Below are positions 22,877-31,210 of a stretch of DNA of 34,285 nucleotides, in pieces. Source of the stretch: an uncultured Sutterella sp. (lineage in GTDB: Bacteria; Pseudomonadota; Gammaproteobacteria; Burkholderiales; Burkholderiaceae_F); contig CAAGKD010000004.1 of NCBI GenBank assembly GCA_900770335.1, positions 1 through 34,285 of the forward strand. Reading direction: 5' to 3'. The translations under genes were made by a program, and so were the position numbers. The notes under the pieces were generated by a model that saw only the letters and a list, made by a program, of their open reading frames with translations, did no database searches and had not been told where the DNA came from. Position 1 is the stretch's first letter. The number at the start of each line of letters is the position of its first letter.

Positions 22877-25290
22877 AAAGCCTTGAAGACGAACTTCAGG
22901 ACGGGATTGCGCCCGACGAAGCATTTGCCGAAGACGGCCTGCCCGGCCCCGATCCGGACGCGGACTGCTGGGAGGGGGGCTGCGGCTTCGCGCCCTGCGG
23001 GACGTTCGAGCCCTGGGAGCTCCTTCCCGGCGTTCTCATCGATGACGCCCGGAGCGCTGTCAGCGACCTGACGGAGCGTTTTCCGCCGGCGGAGCCGGCT
23101 GGGCCCGTCAAGGAAGCTGCAAGCGCGCCTTCGGTTCCTGCGCCGGAGGGCGCTCCGGCCGTTCCCTCGCGGGGGTTGCCGGGCCTGGGCGAGGCGCTTT
23201 TGCGCGCCGCCGCCCGGCGCGAGGCGGCGCAGGGGAGAACGGTCCCGAAGGCCGCCTCGCTCGCGATGGAGACGCTCATGCGCGCCTTCACCGGGGCGGA
23301 GGACCGCGGCAGCGTCTGCGTGCGCGCGGACGCCGCCGCACGGCTCCTGCGGCTTTCCGAGGACGCCGACGCAGACGCGTCGGACGAGCGGCTGCGGCTT
23401 GACGCCCTCGAAGAGGGGCTCGGGGCCCTCTCCGAGCTCGGGCTTCTCTCTGAGCTGCCAGCCTTCCTTTGCGCCGCCCGCGAGGAGCGGGCGAGAAGGG
23501 GGCGCGGCGCCTTCACGCCGCTCGTGCTTGACCGGATGCCGGCCTTCGGCGATTCGCGCATCTACTTCGCGCGCTTCGCGCTCGAGGAGCTCGAGCTCGC
23601 GCAGGCGCTGCTCGCCCTGGCGGGTGGCCCGGCGGATGCGGATGACGCCGCGGATCCCGCGCTCCTCGCTGAGGTCGACCGCGTCGCCGCGGATTCGGGC
23701 GCCGATGCGCTGCAGCGCCGGGCGATTCTCCTTGCCGTCACGCGGCGCCTCTCGATCATCTCGGGCGGCCCGGGCACGGGCAAGACCACGACGGTGGCGC
23801 AGATTCTCGAGTGCCTTCTCGCTCGAAATCCGATGATTCGGATCGCGCTCGCCGCGCCGACGGGCAAGGCGACGAGCCGCATGGAGCAGTCGATCCGCTC
23901 CTCGGCCGGGCGCGGGTTCGTGCCGCGCCTCGCGAAGACGCTCGCCGAGGACGCCGATCGCGGGGACGAGGAGCGGCGTGTGAGAAGCCGCACGATCCAC
24001 AAGTGGCTCGCCTCGCCGGGAGCCTCGGGCGCCTGGCCCGGGCCCGGCTCGCCCCTTGAGGCGGACGTTCTCATCGTCGACGAGGCCTCGATGGTGGACA
24101 TCCACCTCGCCGCGCGGCTCTTCGCGGCGATCGATCCGGAGACGCGCGTCATCATCCTGGGCGACAAGCATCAGCTCGCGGCCGTGGGGCCGGGCGCAGT
24201 CTTCGCGGAGCTCTCGGACGCCGAGGGGCCCTTGAGCGCGAGCGTCGCGGAGCTTCGCGTGAGCCGGCGCTTCCGCGCGGGCACCGTCATCGCGCGGCTC
24301 GCTGACGCGATCAACCACCAGGGCGAAACGATGGGCCTCTCCGAGCCCGAGGTCCTTGCGCGCGTCGTTGCGGCGCTCACGGAGCGCAGAAATGCTGAGG
24401 ACGGCTACGAGGCGCGCCTTCACGCCGACGAGTTCCCGATGGGGCCCGCGGGCGACATGACCGAGGCCGCGATGCGTCTCGAGCGCGAACGCTTCAGCCG
24501 CACCGGCCTCACGCGCTCGGCGCGCGCCTGGATCGAGCGGGAGCTTAGGAGCTACGGCGAAGCGCTTCTCGCCTTCCGCGCGGCCTGGCTTGCGGGCGCT
24601 CCCGGAGCGGAGCTCGCTGCGCTCGCCCGCGCGCTCTGGGAGCGCCTCGCGGGCTTCCGGGCCCTGGCCGCGATGCGCCGCAACGAGATGGGCGTCAACG
24701 CGATCAACCGGTTCGCCGACGGCGTCATCCGCGAGCTCTGGCCCGTCGCGGACGGGCGCGGCGCGAAGGACAGCTATCCCGGCCGCGTCATCATCGTGAG
24801 AAAGAACGACGAGGCGCTTGACGTCCACAACGGCGACGTCGCGATCCTGCTGCCGCGGTTCGACCCGAAGGAGGAGGCCGCCGGCGTCTTCCGCGCTCCG
24901 CAGGCGGAGGTCTCGGGGGGAGCGGGCGAGGACGGCGCCGCGCCCGAGGGCGGGCGCTCGGACCGGCAGACCGACAGCATCGCCTATGCGGCCTGGTTCG
25001 GAGAGTCCGAAAAGCTCCTCGCCGCGGCGCTCCTGCCGGCGCACGACACCGCCTGGGCCATGACGATCCACCAGTCGCAGGGCTCGGAATTCGAGCGCGT
25101 GGCCGTCTTCCTGCCTCCGCGGCTGGGCTCGGGCCTTGCGACGCGCGAGCTCCTCTACACGGCCGTCACGCGCACGAAGCGGACGGTGGACGTGTTCGGG
25201 CCCGGCGCGGTGCTCGCCGAGGCCGTGCGGCACCCGACGGTGAGGGACGGCTCGCTCGGGGCGCGCCTGGCGCTGCCCGATCTGGTTTGA
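22873..25290 (+). CDS. recD: Exodeoxyribonuclease V subunit alpha (RecD)
   Basis: This 805-residue 5'-3' helicase subunit is clearly longer than E. coli RecD (608). Motifs are IISGGPGTGKTTTVAQIL (Walker A about residue 300, against about 171 in E. coli), LIVDEASMVDIHLAARLF, GDKHQLAAVGPGAVFAEL, TIHQSQGSEFERVAVFLP and LLYTAVTRTK. The first 120 or so residues are an acidic, Pro/Ala-rich extension, and a low-complexity insert with Gly/Glu lies near residue 675-700. The ATG overlaps the recB stop by 4 bases, so translational coupling is expected and the extension is probably real. It forms the RecBCD complex with the two genes upstream. Confidence 0.94.
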   Translation: MKSLEDELQDGIAPDEAFAEDGLPGPDPDADCWEGGCGFAPCGTFEPWELLPGVLIDDARSAVSDLTERFPPAEPAGPVKEAASAPSVPAPEGAPAVPSRGLPGLGEALLRAAARREAAQGRTVPKAASLAMETLMRAFTGAEDRGSVCVRADAAARLLRLSEDADADASDERLRLDALEEGLGALSELGLLSELPAFLCAAREERARRGRGAFTPLVLDRMPAFGDSRIYFARFALEELELAQALLALAGGPADADDAADPALLAEVDRVAADSGADALQRRAILLAVTRRLSIISGGPGTGKTTTVAQILECLLARNPMIRIALAAPTGKATSRMEQSIRSSAGRGFVPRLAKTLAEDADRGDEERRVRSRTIHKWLASPGASGAWPGPGSPLEADVLIVDEASMVDIHLAARLFAAIDPETRVIILGDKHQLAAVGPGAVFAELSDAEGPLSASVAELRVSRRFRAGTVIARLADAINHQGETMGLSEPEVLARVVAALTERRNAEDGYEARLHADEFPMGPAGDMTEAAMRLERERFSRTGLTRSARAWIERELRSYGEALLAFRAAWLAGAPGAELAALARALWERLAGFRALAAMRRNEMGVNAINRFADGVIRELWPVADGRGAKDSYPGRVIIVRKNDEALDVHNGDVAILLPRFDPKEEAAGVFRAPQAEVSGGAGEDGAAPEGGRSDRQTDSIAYAAWFGESEKLLAAALLPAHDTAWAMTIHQSQGSEFERVAVFLPPRLGSGLATRELLYTAVTRTKRTVDVFGPGAVLAEAVRHPTVRDGSLGARLALPDLV

Positions 25291-25528
25291 GCGCCCCGGA
25301 GACGGCGATTTCGGGCGAAATCTCGCTGGGGAGCCTCGTCGAGCTCTCGATCGCGCGCTCTCGTGCGGCTCGCCTCGCGCGCGGATTGACGACGCGGCGG
25401 CGCGCAGCCTGCATCGAGCAGCTGCCTGACGCCGCCGCAGCCTGTCCGAGGCTTGCGCGGGAGCGGGGCGCCGGGACGCCGGCGGAGGCGAGGCCGCTTT
25501 GAACCGCCTGAACGGACGGCTCCTTGCA
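25291..25528. other. Gap after recD without a supported gene
   Basis: A 71-codon frame with a TTG start overlapping the recD stop (25287-25502) could be translationally coupled, but its Ala/Arg-rich product resembles no family that I know and it has no ribosome binding site of its own. No promoter, repeat or RNA is visible in this stretch. Confidence 0.3.
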
Positions 25529-25566
25529 ATGAAAAGGGAGCCGCCTCCTCCCGGAAGGGCTCCCTT
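25529..25566 (-). terminator. Rho-independent terminator of the parvulin gene
   Basis: On the minus strand AAGGGAGCC (25558-25566) and GGCTCCCTT (25534-25542) form a 9-bp stem followed by TTCATT. It lies 35 bases after the prolyl isomerase stop. In the plus direction it may also stop recD transcripts, though the tail there is weaker. Confidence 0.75.
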
Positions 25567-25601
25567 GATTCACAGCGAAAAGGCTCTGCCGAGCTTCTTC
25601 G

Positions 25602-26402
25602 TCACTTCACCTTGGCGTTCTTGACGATCTCGGCGTAGTGGTTCTTCGCCTTGAGCTCGGAGAGCTGGCGCTTGAGGCTGTCCTTCTGGGACTCGAAGGT
25701 CGGGAAGTTCCGGGCCTTGCGCGTGGCGTCGAGCTTCACGACGTGCCAGCCGAACTGGTTGCGCACGGGCTTCTGGGCGATCGAGCCCGCCTTGAGGCTG
25801 CGGAAAGCCTCGCCGATCGCGGGCTCGACGTTGCCCGGGGCGAGCCAGCCGATGAGGCCGCCGTTGGCGCCCGACTTCGGGTCGGCCGAGCGGGACTTGG
25901 CGAGCGAGGCGAAGTCCGCGCCGTTGTTGAGCTGCGTGATGAGCTGCCTGGCCTCGGCCTCGGTCTTGACGAGGATGTGGCGGACCTGGTACTCGGTGTC
26001 GCCGTAGGCGCGCCTGGCGTTGTCATAGGCCGCGCGCACCTCCTTGTCGGTGGCGGGGTTCTTTCTGGCGTAGTCCGCGAGCATGAGCTCAAGCTTGAGC
26101 TGCTTGCCGGTGCGGTCCATCGCGTCGCGGTAGGCCTTGGTCTGCGCGACCTTGGCCTTGGCGGCCTCCTGCAGGAGCACGCGCTCCTCGATCACGGCGC
26201 TGCGCACGCGCGCCTCAAGCTCCGGACCGGCCTTGGCGCCCGACTTGACGGCGTTGTTGTAGACCTGCTCGAACTCGGCGACGGTGATGCGCTCGCCGTT
26301 GACGGTGACGTTCTTGAACTGGGCGTTCGCCGTGGCGACGAGGCCGAGCGAGAGAACCGCTGCGGCGAGAAGGGAGCGATTGAACATGTTCTTGTCTGCC
26401 AT
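25602..26402 (-). CDS. Periplasmic peptidyl-prolyl cis-trans isomerase, parvulin type
   Basis: This 266-residue protein has a classical signal peptide (MFNRSLLAAAVLSLGLVATANA, cut before Gln). A helical chaperone-like N-domain and a rotamase domain follow at about residues 135-225: YQVRHILVKTEAEARQLI, SGANGGLIGWLAP, and NQFGWHVVKLD, which are the parvulin hallmarks. It would help outer-membrane or secreted proteins fold in the periplasm. The ATG at 26402 was chosen; an ATG at 26387, right before the signal peptide, is also possible. The long frame back to 26453 has no ribosome binding site. It has its own promoter and terminator. Confidence 0.92.
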   Translation of the reverse strand: MADKNMFNRSLLAAAVLSLGLVATANAQFKNVTVNGERITVAEFEQVYNNAVKSGAKAGPELEARVRSAVIEERVLLQEAAKAKVAQTKAYRDAMDRTGKQLKLELMLADYARKNPATDKEVRAAYDNARRAYGDTEYQVRHILVKTEAEARQLITQLNNGADFASLAKSRSADPKSGANGGLIGWLAPGNVEPAIGEAFRSLKAGSIAQKPVRNQFGWHVVKLDATRKARNFPTFESQKDSLKRQLSELKAKNHYAEIVKNAKVK

Positions 26403-26490
26403 TCGAATTCGTGTTCCGGAGGGTCGGGCGGGCCGCGCCGGGAAGGCGCGCAAGGGCCCGGACCGCCGTCCGTTGTAGTGGGAGTGGTCA

Positions 26491-26519
26491 ATTATGGCCC
26501 GGCCCGCGCAGTGCGTGAA
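26491..26519 (-). promoter_or_regulatory. Candidate promoter of the parvulin gene
   Basis: On the minus strand -35 TTCACG (26514-26519), a 17-base spacer and -10 CATAAT (26491-26496) form a fair sigma-70 promoter, which would give a leader of about 80 bases. It lies just downstream of the phoH-type gene. Confidence 0.55.
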
Positions 26520-26565
26520 CCGCGCGGGCCGGGCGAAGGTGTGTCAGATCGAGGCGTTCCGGAGG

Positions 26566-28881
26566 TCAGAGCACTTCGGTCGCGAAGTCCGCAAGCCTCG
26601 AGCGCTCGCCGCGCGTGAGCGTGATCGTCGCGGCGTGGGCCCAGCCCTGGAAGCGCTCGACGACGTAGGTGAGGCCCGAGCTCCCTTCGGTGAGGTAGGG
26701 CGTGTCAATCTGCGAGATGTTGCCGAGGCAGACGATCTTCGTGCCGGGGCCCGCGCGTGTGATGAGGGTCTTCATCTGCTTGGGCGAGAGGTTCTGCGCC
26801 TCGTCGATGATGACGAACTTCTGCAGGAACGTGCGCCCGCGCATGAAGCTCATCGACTTCACGCGGATGCGGTTGCGGATGAGGTCCATCGTCGCCTGGC
26901 GGCCCCATTCGCCGCCCGTCTGCGAGCCGTGCAGCACCTCGAGGTTGTCCTCGAGCGCGCCCATCCAGGGGGCCATCTTCTCCTCCTCGGTGCCCGGAAG
27001 GTAACCGATGTCCTCGCCCACGCTCACGGTGGCGCGCGTCACGATGATCTCGCTGAAGCGCCGCTCGTCGATCGTCTGCGTGAGGGCGGCCGCGAGCGTC
27101 ATCAGGGTCTTGCCCGTGCCCGCCTGGCCGAGGATCGTCACGAAGTCGATCTCCGGATCCATGAGGAGGTTGAGGGCCATGTTCTGCTCGCGGTTGCGCG
27201 CGTGGACGCCCCAGACCTTGATGTGGCTCTTCGCGCGGTAGTCCTTCATGAGGCGCATCGTGACGACGCGCCCCTGCACGGACGTGACCGTGGCCATGAA
27301 GTTCTCGTCGCCGTCCACCCACAGGCAGGCGTTGATCACGAACTTCGCCGGATCGTTCGTCTCGAAGGCGTAGAAGGTCGAGCCCGACTCCTGCCAGGAG
27401 CGCAGCGTTGGGGCGACGTCGTTCCAGAACGAGGGCTCGAGCATGACCTTGCCCGAGTAGAGCAGGTCCGAGTCGTCGAGCACCTTGTCGCTGAAGTAGT
27501 CCTCCGCGGGGATCCCGAGCGTCGTCGCCTTGATGCGCATGTTGATGTCCTTGGACACCAGCACGACCGCGCGCTCGGGGAAGGCCTTCTGCACGCCCCG
27601 GACCGTTCCGAGGATCGAGTTGTCGCCCCGGAACGCAGGGAGCTCCGCGGGCAGCTCCTCGCGCATCGAGCGCGTTTCGAACCAAAGCCGCCCCGAGGCC
27701 TCCTCGTTGCCAAGGAGCGAGAGCGGAACGCCCTCGGTGATCCGCCCCTCGCTCGCCTCGATGAGCGCGTCGAGCGACCGGCTCACGGTGCGGGCGTTCC
27801 TCGCTACGTCCGTGAGGCCCTTTTTGTGCTCGTCGAGCTCCTCGAGCGTCGTCATCGGCAGAAACACGTCATGCTCGGCGAAGCTGAAGAGCGAGAGCGG
27901 ATCGTGCATGAGCACGTTCGTGTCAAGGACGTAGAGGCGCGGCTTGTTCCCGGGCGTCGCCGCGCGCCCCCGACGCCCGGCGTTGCCCTGGCGCGAAAGG
28001 AGGCGGTCCTCCTCGGGGACCGGACGCGCGGAGGCGTCCTTCGCGGCGGCCTGAGCGGCCTGCGCGGACGGAACGGCGGGCTTCGGAGCGGGAGCGGCGG
28101 CCTGCTTCGCAGGGGCCTTCTTCGCGACGGCGGGCTTGCGCGCCTGCGTCTTCTTAGGTGCTTCCTGCGCGGGCTTCTCCGCGGGCTGCGGCTCAATCCT
28201 TTCGGCCGGGGCGGGCGCCTTTGTCGTCTTCGGAGCATTCCCTTCCGCGAACTTCTCCGCCTTGACCGGCTTCGCCGTTTTCGCTGTTTTCGCCGGCTTA
28301 GGCGTCTTCGCGCCCTTCTTCGAAGCGGCGGCCTCAGCCTTCGGCGCTTCGGCCGCAGGCGTCGGGCCGTTCGCCTTCGCCTGCCTGACCGCGGCCTTCG
28401 CCTCGGCGGCCTCGATGAGAGCGGGCGCAGGGGCGGCGGGCGCCTCCTCGGAAGCGTCCGGCTCGGGGGCGGGCGCGAAGAGCGCGGCGCGCTTCGCGGG
28501 GGCCTTGCGCCGGGCCGGGCCCGCGGCCGCGCGCACGGCGGGCGCCGAAGGCGCCGGTTGCGTCGTCTGCGCCGTCGGCTCGGCGCTCTGAAGTTCGGCG
28601 GCCGGGGCGGCCTGTTCCGTCGTTCTCCTCGCGCGCGTCCCTTGGACGGCCTTCACGGCCTTCGCGGGCTTCTGGGCGGCGCGGCGTCCGGGCTTGGCGG
28701 GCCCGGCGGCCGAAGCCGCAGCCGGAGCCGGGGCGGTCGCGGCCATCTCGCGCGCCGCCTTCTCAAAGTCCTCGATGACGTTCTTCACCTCGGGCAGGGC
28801 GCGCTCGCCCTCCGGGCGGGCGGCCTCGCCGTAGTCGTCAAGGATGTCGGCGGGTTTGGAGGGAGCTTTGGGAAGCGGCAT
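26566..28881 (-). CDS. PIN-PhoH family ATPase with a long basic Ala/Pro/Lys-rich N-terminus
   Basis: This 771-residue protein is of the PhoH2 type, in which a PIN ribonuclease domain is fused to a PhoH ATPase that unwinds and cuts RNA. The PIN domain runs from about 316 (LYVLDTNVLMHDP, D320) to about 465. The PhoH domain has Walker A GQAGTGKT (585-592), IIVTRATVSVGEDIGYLPGT, Walker B FVIIDEAQNLSPKQMKTLITR and GNISQIDTPYL. Such proteins are normally about 450 residues. Here residues 1-315 are an extra low-complexity region rich in Ala, Pro and Lys with PAK/KAP repeats (KTPKPAKTAKTAKPVK), like histone-H1-type tails. The ATG at 28881 has AAGG 8 bases upstream. TACAAT (minus strand, 28966-28971) may be its -10. 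No strong terminator is seen after it. Confidence 0.92.
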   Translation of the reverse strand: MPLPKAPSKPADILDDYGEAARPEGERALPEVKNVIEDFEKAAREMAATAPAPAAASAAGPAKPGRRAAQKPAKAVKAVQGTRARRTTEQAAPAAELQSAEPTAQTTQPAPSAPAVRAAAGPARRKAPAKRAALFAPAPEPDASEEAPAAPAPALIEAAEAKAAVRQAKANGPTPAAEAPKAEAAASKKGAKTPKPAKTAKTAKPVKAEKFAEGNAPKTTKAPAPAERIEPQPAEKPAQEAPKKTQARKPAVAKKAPAKQAAAPAPKPAVPSAQAAQAAAKDASARPVPEEDRLLSRQGNAGRRGRAATPGNKPRLYVLDTNVLMHDPLSLFSFAEHDVFLPMTTLEELDEHKKGLTDVARNARTVSRSLDALIEASEGRITEGVPLSLLGNEEASGRLWFETRSMREELPAELPAFRGDNSILGTVRGVQKAFPERAVVLVSKDINMRIKATTLGIPAEDYFSDKVLDDSDLLYSGKVMLEPSFWNDVAPTLRSWQESGSTFYAFETNDPAKFVINACLWVDGDENFMATVTSVQGRVVTMRLMKDYRAKSHIKVWGVHARNREQNMALNLLMDPEIDFVTILGQAGTGKTLMTLAAALTQTIDERRFSEIIVTRATVSVGEDIGYLPGTEEEKMAPWMGALEDNLEVLHGSQTGGEWGRQATMDLIRNRIRVKSMSFMRGRTFLQKFVIIDEAQNLSPKQMKTLITRAGPGTKIVCLGNISQIDTPYLTEGSSGLTYVVERFQGWAHAATITLTRGERSRLADFATEVL

Positions 28882-29069
28882 GGAAAGAACCTTCTTGTCG
28901 GCAAGACGTTTCGTTGTTCCTGATGCGTCCGGCCGCGCTCGCGCGGGCCTGGGACCACACGGGCGATTGTAGCCGTCCCGCATGACGGATCCCGCAGCCG
29001 GGCGCCCGGGGGCGGCGGATGCGTCCGAACGTCCGCCGGCGTCCGGCCCCGACTGCGCGCCGAGGCATC

Positions 29070-29350
29070 AGATGAGAATGTCTCTCAACAAAAATGTTTC
29101 TTCAATCAAGCAAAGTTTATTGAGCAGAAACATTGTTTGATAGTCAAAACAAGTGTGAGTCAGGCGTCATTTGTTTACAGTGAGTAAGTCGAATAAATCC
29201 ATGTACGTCACATGAATATGAGGTTGGCTCAATTATGTTTGACCTCCAGAAAGAAATGAGATTGAGAAGAAGAACGTGAATCGATCGCAACATGAGGAAG
29301 AACTCTGATACACTCACATAACTGATAACGGTTCTCAATAACTAAAAAGA
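29070..29350. other. AT-rich intergenic island with inverted repeats
   Basis: About 280 bases are strikingly AT-rich inside a GC-rich region. No gene-like codon pattern is seen on either strand; the small minus-strand frames here do not resemble proteins. It contains a 42-base imperfect hairpin: AATGTTTC (29093-29100) with GAAACATT (29127-29134), and inside it TCAAT (29102-29106) with ATTGA (29119-29123). It also contains CATGT-N5-ACATG (29200-29214), and it ends in a Fur-box-like sequence. It probably holds the regulatory region of the nik operon, and perhaps also a nucleoid-protein target. Confidence 0.55.
29323..29342 (+). promoter_or_regulatory. Fur-box-like operator upstream of nikA
   Basis: TGATAAC-G-GTTCTCA (29323-29337) matches 12 of 14 non-central positions of the 7-1-7 Fur consensus TGATAAT-N-ATTATCA. 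The 19-base window 29324-29342 matches 13 of 19 positions of the classical Fur box. It lies about 100 bases before the nikA start. No NikR-type site (GTATGA-N16-TCATAC) is visible. Confidence 0.45.
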
Positions 29351-29438
29351 ACGCGTGCACCCCGCCGGACATGAGCTTCCTGCGGGACAGGGGGCCGTTT
29401 TCCTCTTTTTCCTGCAAAAAAACATAGGATTCATCAAA

Positions 29439-31064
29439 ATGGCGATCAACACGCTTCGTCGAACTCTGCTTGCGGCTGTCTGCACGTCCGTGCTCTCGCT
29501 CTCCGCGGGCTTCGTTGCGCCGTCTCTTTCGCCGGTCTCCGCCGCCCAGGCTGCGGCGCCCGTCTCCGACTCGGAAACGCTAACGTTTCTCAATTACAGA
29601 GATCTGCGCGACCTGAACCCGCACCTCTACGGCGGCGAGATGTTCGCCCAGGAGATGCTCTTCGAGGGTCTCATCACGCTCGGTAACGACGGCACCTACC
29701 ATCCGGCGGTGGCCGAGAGCTGGACGATCTCGCCCGACGGGCGCACCTACACCTTCAAGATCCGCGAGGGGATGGAGTTCACCGACGGCGAGCCCCTTGA
29801 CGCCTACGCTGTCCAGAAGAACTTCGACGCCCTCATCGACAACAAGCGCCGCCACACCTGGCTTGAGATGATGCGCCTGCTGGTTTCGGCGAAGGCCACG
29901 GACAAGAACACCTTCGTCATCGAGATGAAGGAGCCCTACTACCCGATGCTCACCGAGCTCGCCGTGACGCGTCCCTTCGCCTTCGTCTCGCCGCGCGTGA
30001 TGAAGGACGGCAAGACCAAGGACGGCGTCACCGCCTTCGTCGGCTCGGGCCCCTGGGTGCTCAAGGAGCATGTCGTCGACGAGTACTCCGTCTTCGAGCG
30101 CAACGAGAAGTACTGGGGGAAGAAGCCCGCGTACAAGCGCGTCGTCGTCAAGGTGATCCCGGACAACCAGACCCGCATCCTCGCGCTCGAGAAGGGCGAG
30201 GCCGACCTCATCTGGGGCAAGAACATGGTTGACGCGGACGCGCTCAACAAGTACCGCTCGAGCGACCGCTTCAGCATCGCTGTCTCGCAGCCGACGTCGA
30301 CCCGCCAGATCGTCCTCAACACGAACAACCCCTTCCTCAAGGACGCCCGCGTCCGCCAGGCCCTGCAGCACGCCACGAACAAGGCCGCCATCTCCAAGGG
30401 CGTGTTCCATGACTTCGAGCCGGTCGCCGACACGCTCTACGCCAAGTCGATTCCGTACTGCAACGTCGACCTGAAGCCCTACGACTTCAACATGAAGCGC
30501 GCCGCCGAGCTCCTCGAGGAGGCCGGCTGGAAGCGCGACGGCCGCCGCGCTCCGCTCATGAAGGACGGCGTCGCCATGGAGCTCGGGCTCCTCTACAACT
30601 CCAACTCCGTCTCCGAGAAGACGATCGCTGAGTTCCTGCAGTCCGAGTTCGGCAAGCTCGGCATCAAGGTGACGATCCGCGGCGAGGAGGAGCAGTCCTA
30701 TCGCGACAACATGAAGAACGGCCACTTCGACATGGTCTTCAACATCTGCTGGGGCGCTCCGTACGACCCGCAGAGCTCGCTCGCCGCGATGCGCCAGCGC
30801 GTGTACGGCGACTACGCCGCGCAGCTCGGCCTCCCGGACAAGAAGGAGATCGACAAGGCGATCACGGACATCCTCGTCTCGACCGACGAGGGCAAGCGCC
30901 AGGAGCTCTACACGTACGTGCTCAAGCACCTGCACGACGACGCGGTCTACATCCCGATCACGTACGAGACCAACAAGGCGCTCTTCAGCAAGAAGGTCGA
31001 GGGGGTCGGCTTCCTCTCGAACCAGTACGAGATCCCCTTCACGGACATGCATCCGGCGAAGTGA
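29439..31064 (+). CDS. nikA: NikA-type periplasmic binding protein of a metal (nickel-type) ABC importer
   Basis: This 541-residue exported solute-binding protein of the peptide/nickel family has a signal peptide (RRTLLAAVCTSVLSLSAG, cleavage near residue 40). It follows E. coli NikA closely: LNPHLYGGEMFAQEMLFE, RRHTWLEMMRL, YYPMLTELAVTRPF, GSGPWVLKE, FERNEKYWGKKPA, IRGEEEQSYRD, WGAPYDP, LHDDAVYIPITY, EIPF. The arginines matching the chelate-binding pair of NikA are present (R138, R178). The residue aligned with the nickel-ligating His of E. coli NikA is Asn435. The ATG at 29439 has AGGA upstream; the frame extends earlier but only reads leader DNA. It is the first gene of nikABCDE. Nickel is the default cargo; another chelated metal is possible. 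Confidence 0.88.
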   Translation: MAINTLRRTLLAAVCTSVLSLSAGFVAPSLSPVSAAQAAAPVSDSETLTFLNYRDLRDLNPHLYGGEMFAQEMLFEGLITLGNDGTYHPAVAESWTISPDGRTYTFKIREGMEFTDGEPLDAYAVQKNFDALIDNKRRHTWLEMMRLLVSAKATDKNTFVIEMKEPYYPMLTELAVTRPFAFVSPRVMKDGKTKDGVTAFVGSGPWVLKEHVVDEYSVFERNEKYWGKKPAYKRVVVKVIPDNQTRILALEKGEADLIWGKNMVDADALNKYRSSDRFSIAVSQPTSTRQIVLNTNNPFLKDARVRQALQHATNKAAISKGVFHDFEPVADTLYAKSIPYCNVDLKPYDFNMKRAAELLEEAGWKRDGRRAPLMKDGVAMELGLLYNSNSVSEKTIAEFLQSEFGKLGIKVTIRGEEEQSYRDNMKNGHFDMVFNICWGAPYDPQSSLAAMRQRVYGDYAAQLGLPDKKEIDKAITDILVSTDEGKRQELYTYVLKHLHDDAVYIPITYETNKALFSKKVEGVGFLSNQYEIPFTDMHPAK

Positions 31065-31070
31065 CCTGAC

Positions 31071-31179
31071 GCGTGACGGGAGGGCGGCCCCGCCCTCCCG
31101 GCGTGGCCGTCACGCCATCGGGTCCGGCGCGGTCTGGGCGCCTCCGGCTCCCTCGGGAGGCGGAGCGCCCGGACCGCGC
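31071..31179 (+). repeat. Large GC hairpins between nikA and nikB
   Basis: GGGAGGGCG (31078-31086) pairs with CGCCCTCCC (31091-31099). An alternative outer pairing is GCGTGACGG (31071-31079) with CCGTCACGC (31107-31115). A second stem of 15 bp is formed by GCGCGGTC-T-GGGCGC (31127-31141) with GCGCCC-G-GACCGCGC (31165-31179). There is no T-tract. Such structures after a binding-protein gene usually stabilise its mRNA or cut down read-through to the permease genes. Confidence 0.65.
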
Positions 31180-31210
31180 TGGCTTGCGCACGCATCCCTG
31201 CCGAAGACTC

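Noticed and set aside
25287..25502. 71-codon TTG-start ORF overlapping the recD stop
   Set aside because: It has a weak start, no ribosome binding site of its own and an Ala/Arg-rich product with no recognisable family; coupling cannot be excluded but is not supported.
26494..28923. 809-codon plus-strand ORF opposite the PIN-PhoH gene
   Set aside because: It is an antisense shadow: the minus strand shows clear PIN and PhoH motifs, while the plus translation is low-complexity Arg/Leu/Gly without domains.
29070..29438. NikR operator or nickel/cobalt riboswitch upstream of nikA
   Set aside because: No GTATGA-N16-TCATAC repeat was found, and I could not build a riboswitch-like multi-stem structure.
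29355..29438. Upstream extension of nikA from an earlier start
   Set aside because: The added residues read leader DNA and would bury the signal peptide; the ATG at 29439 has a ribosome binding site and a normal signal sequence.
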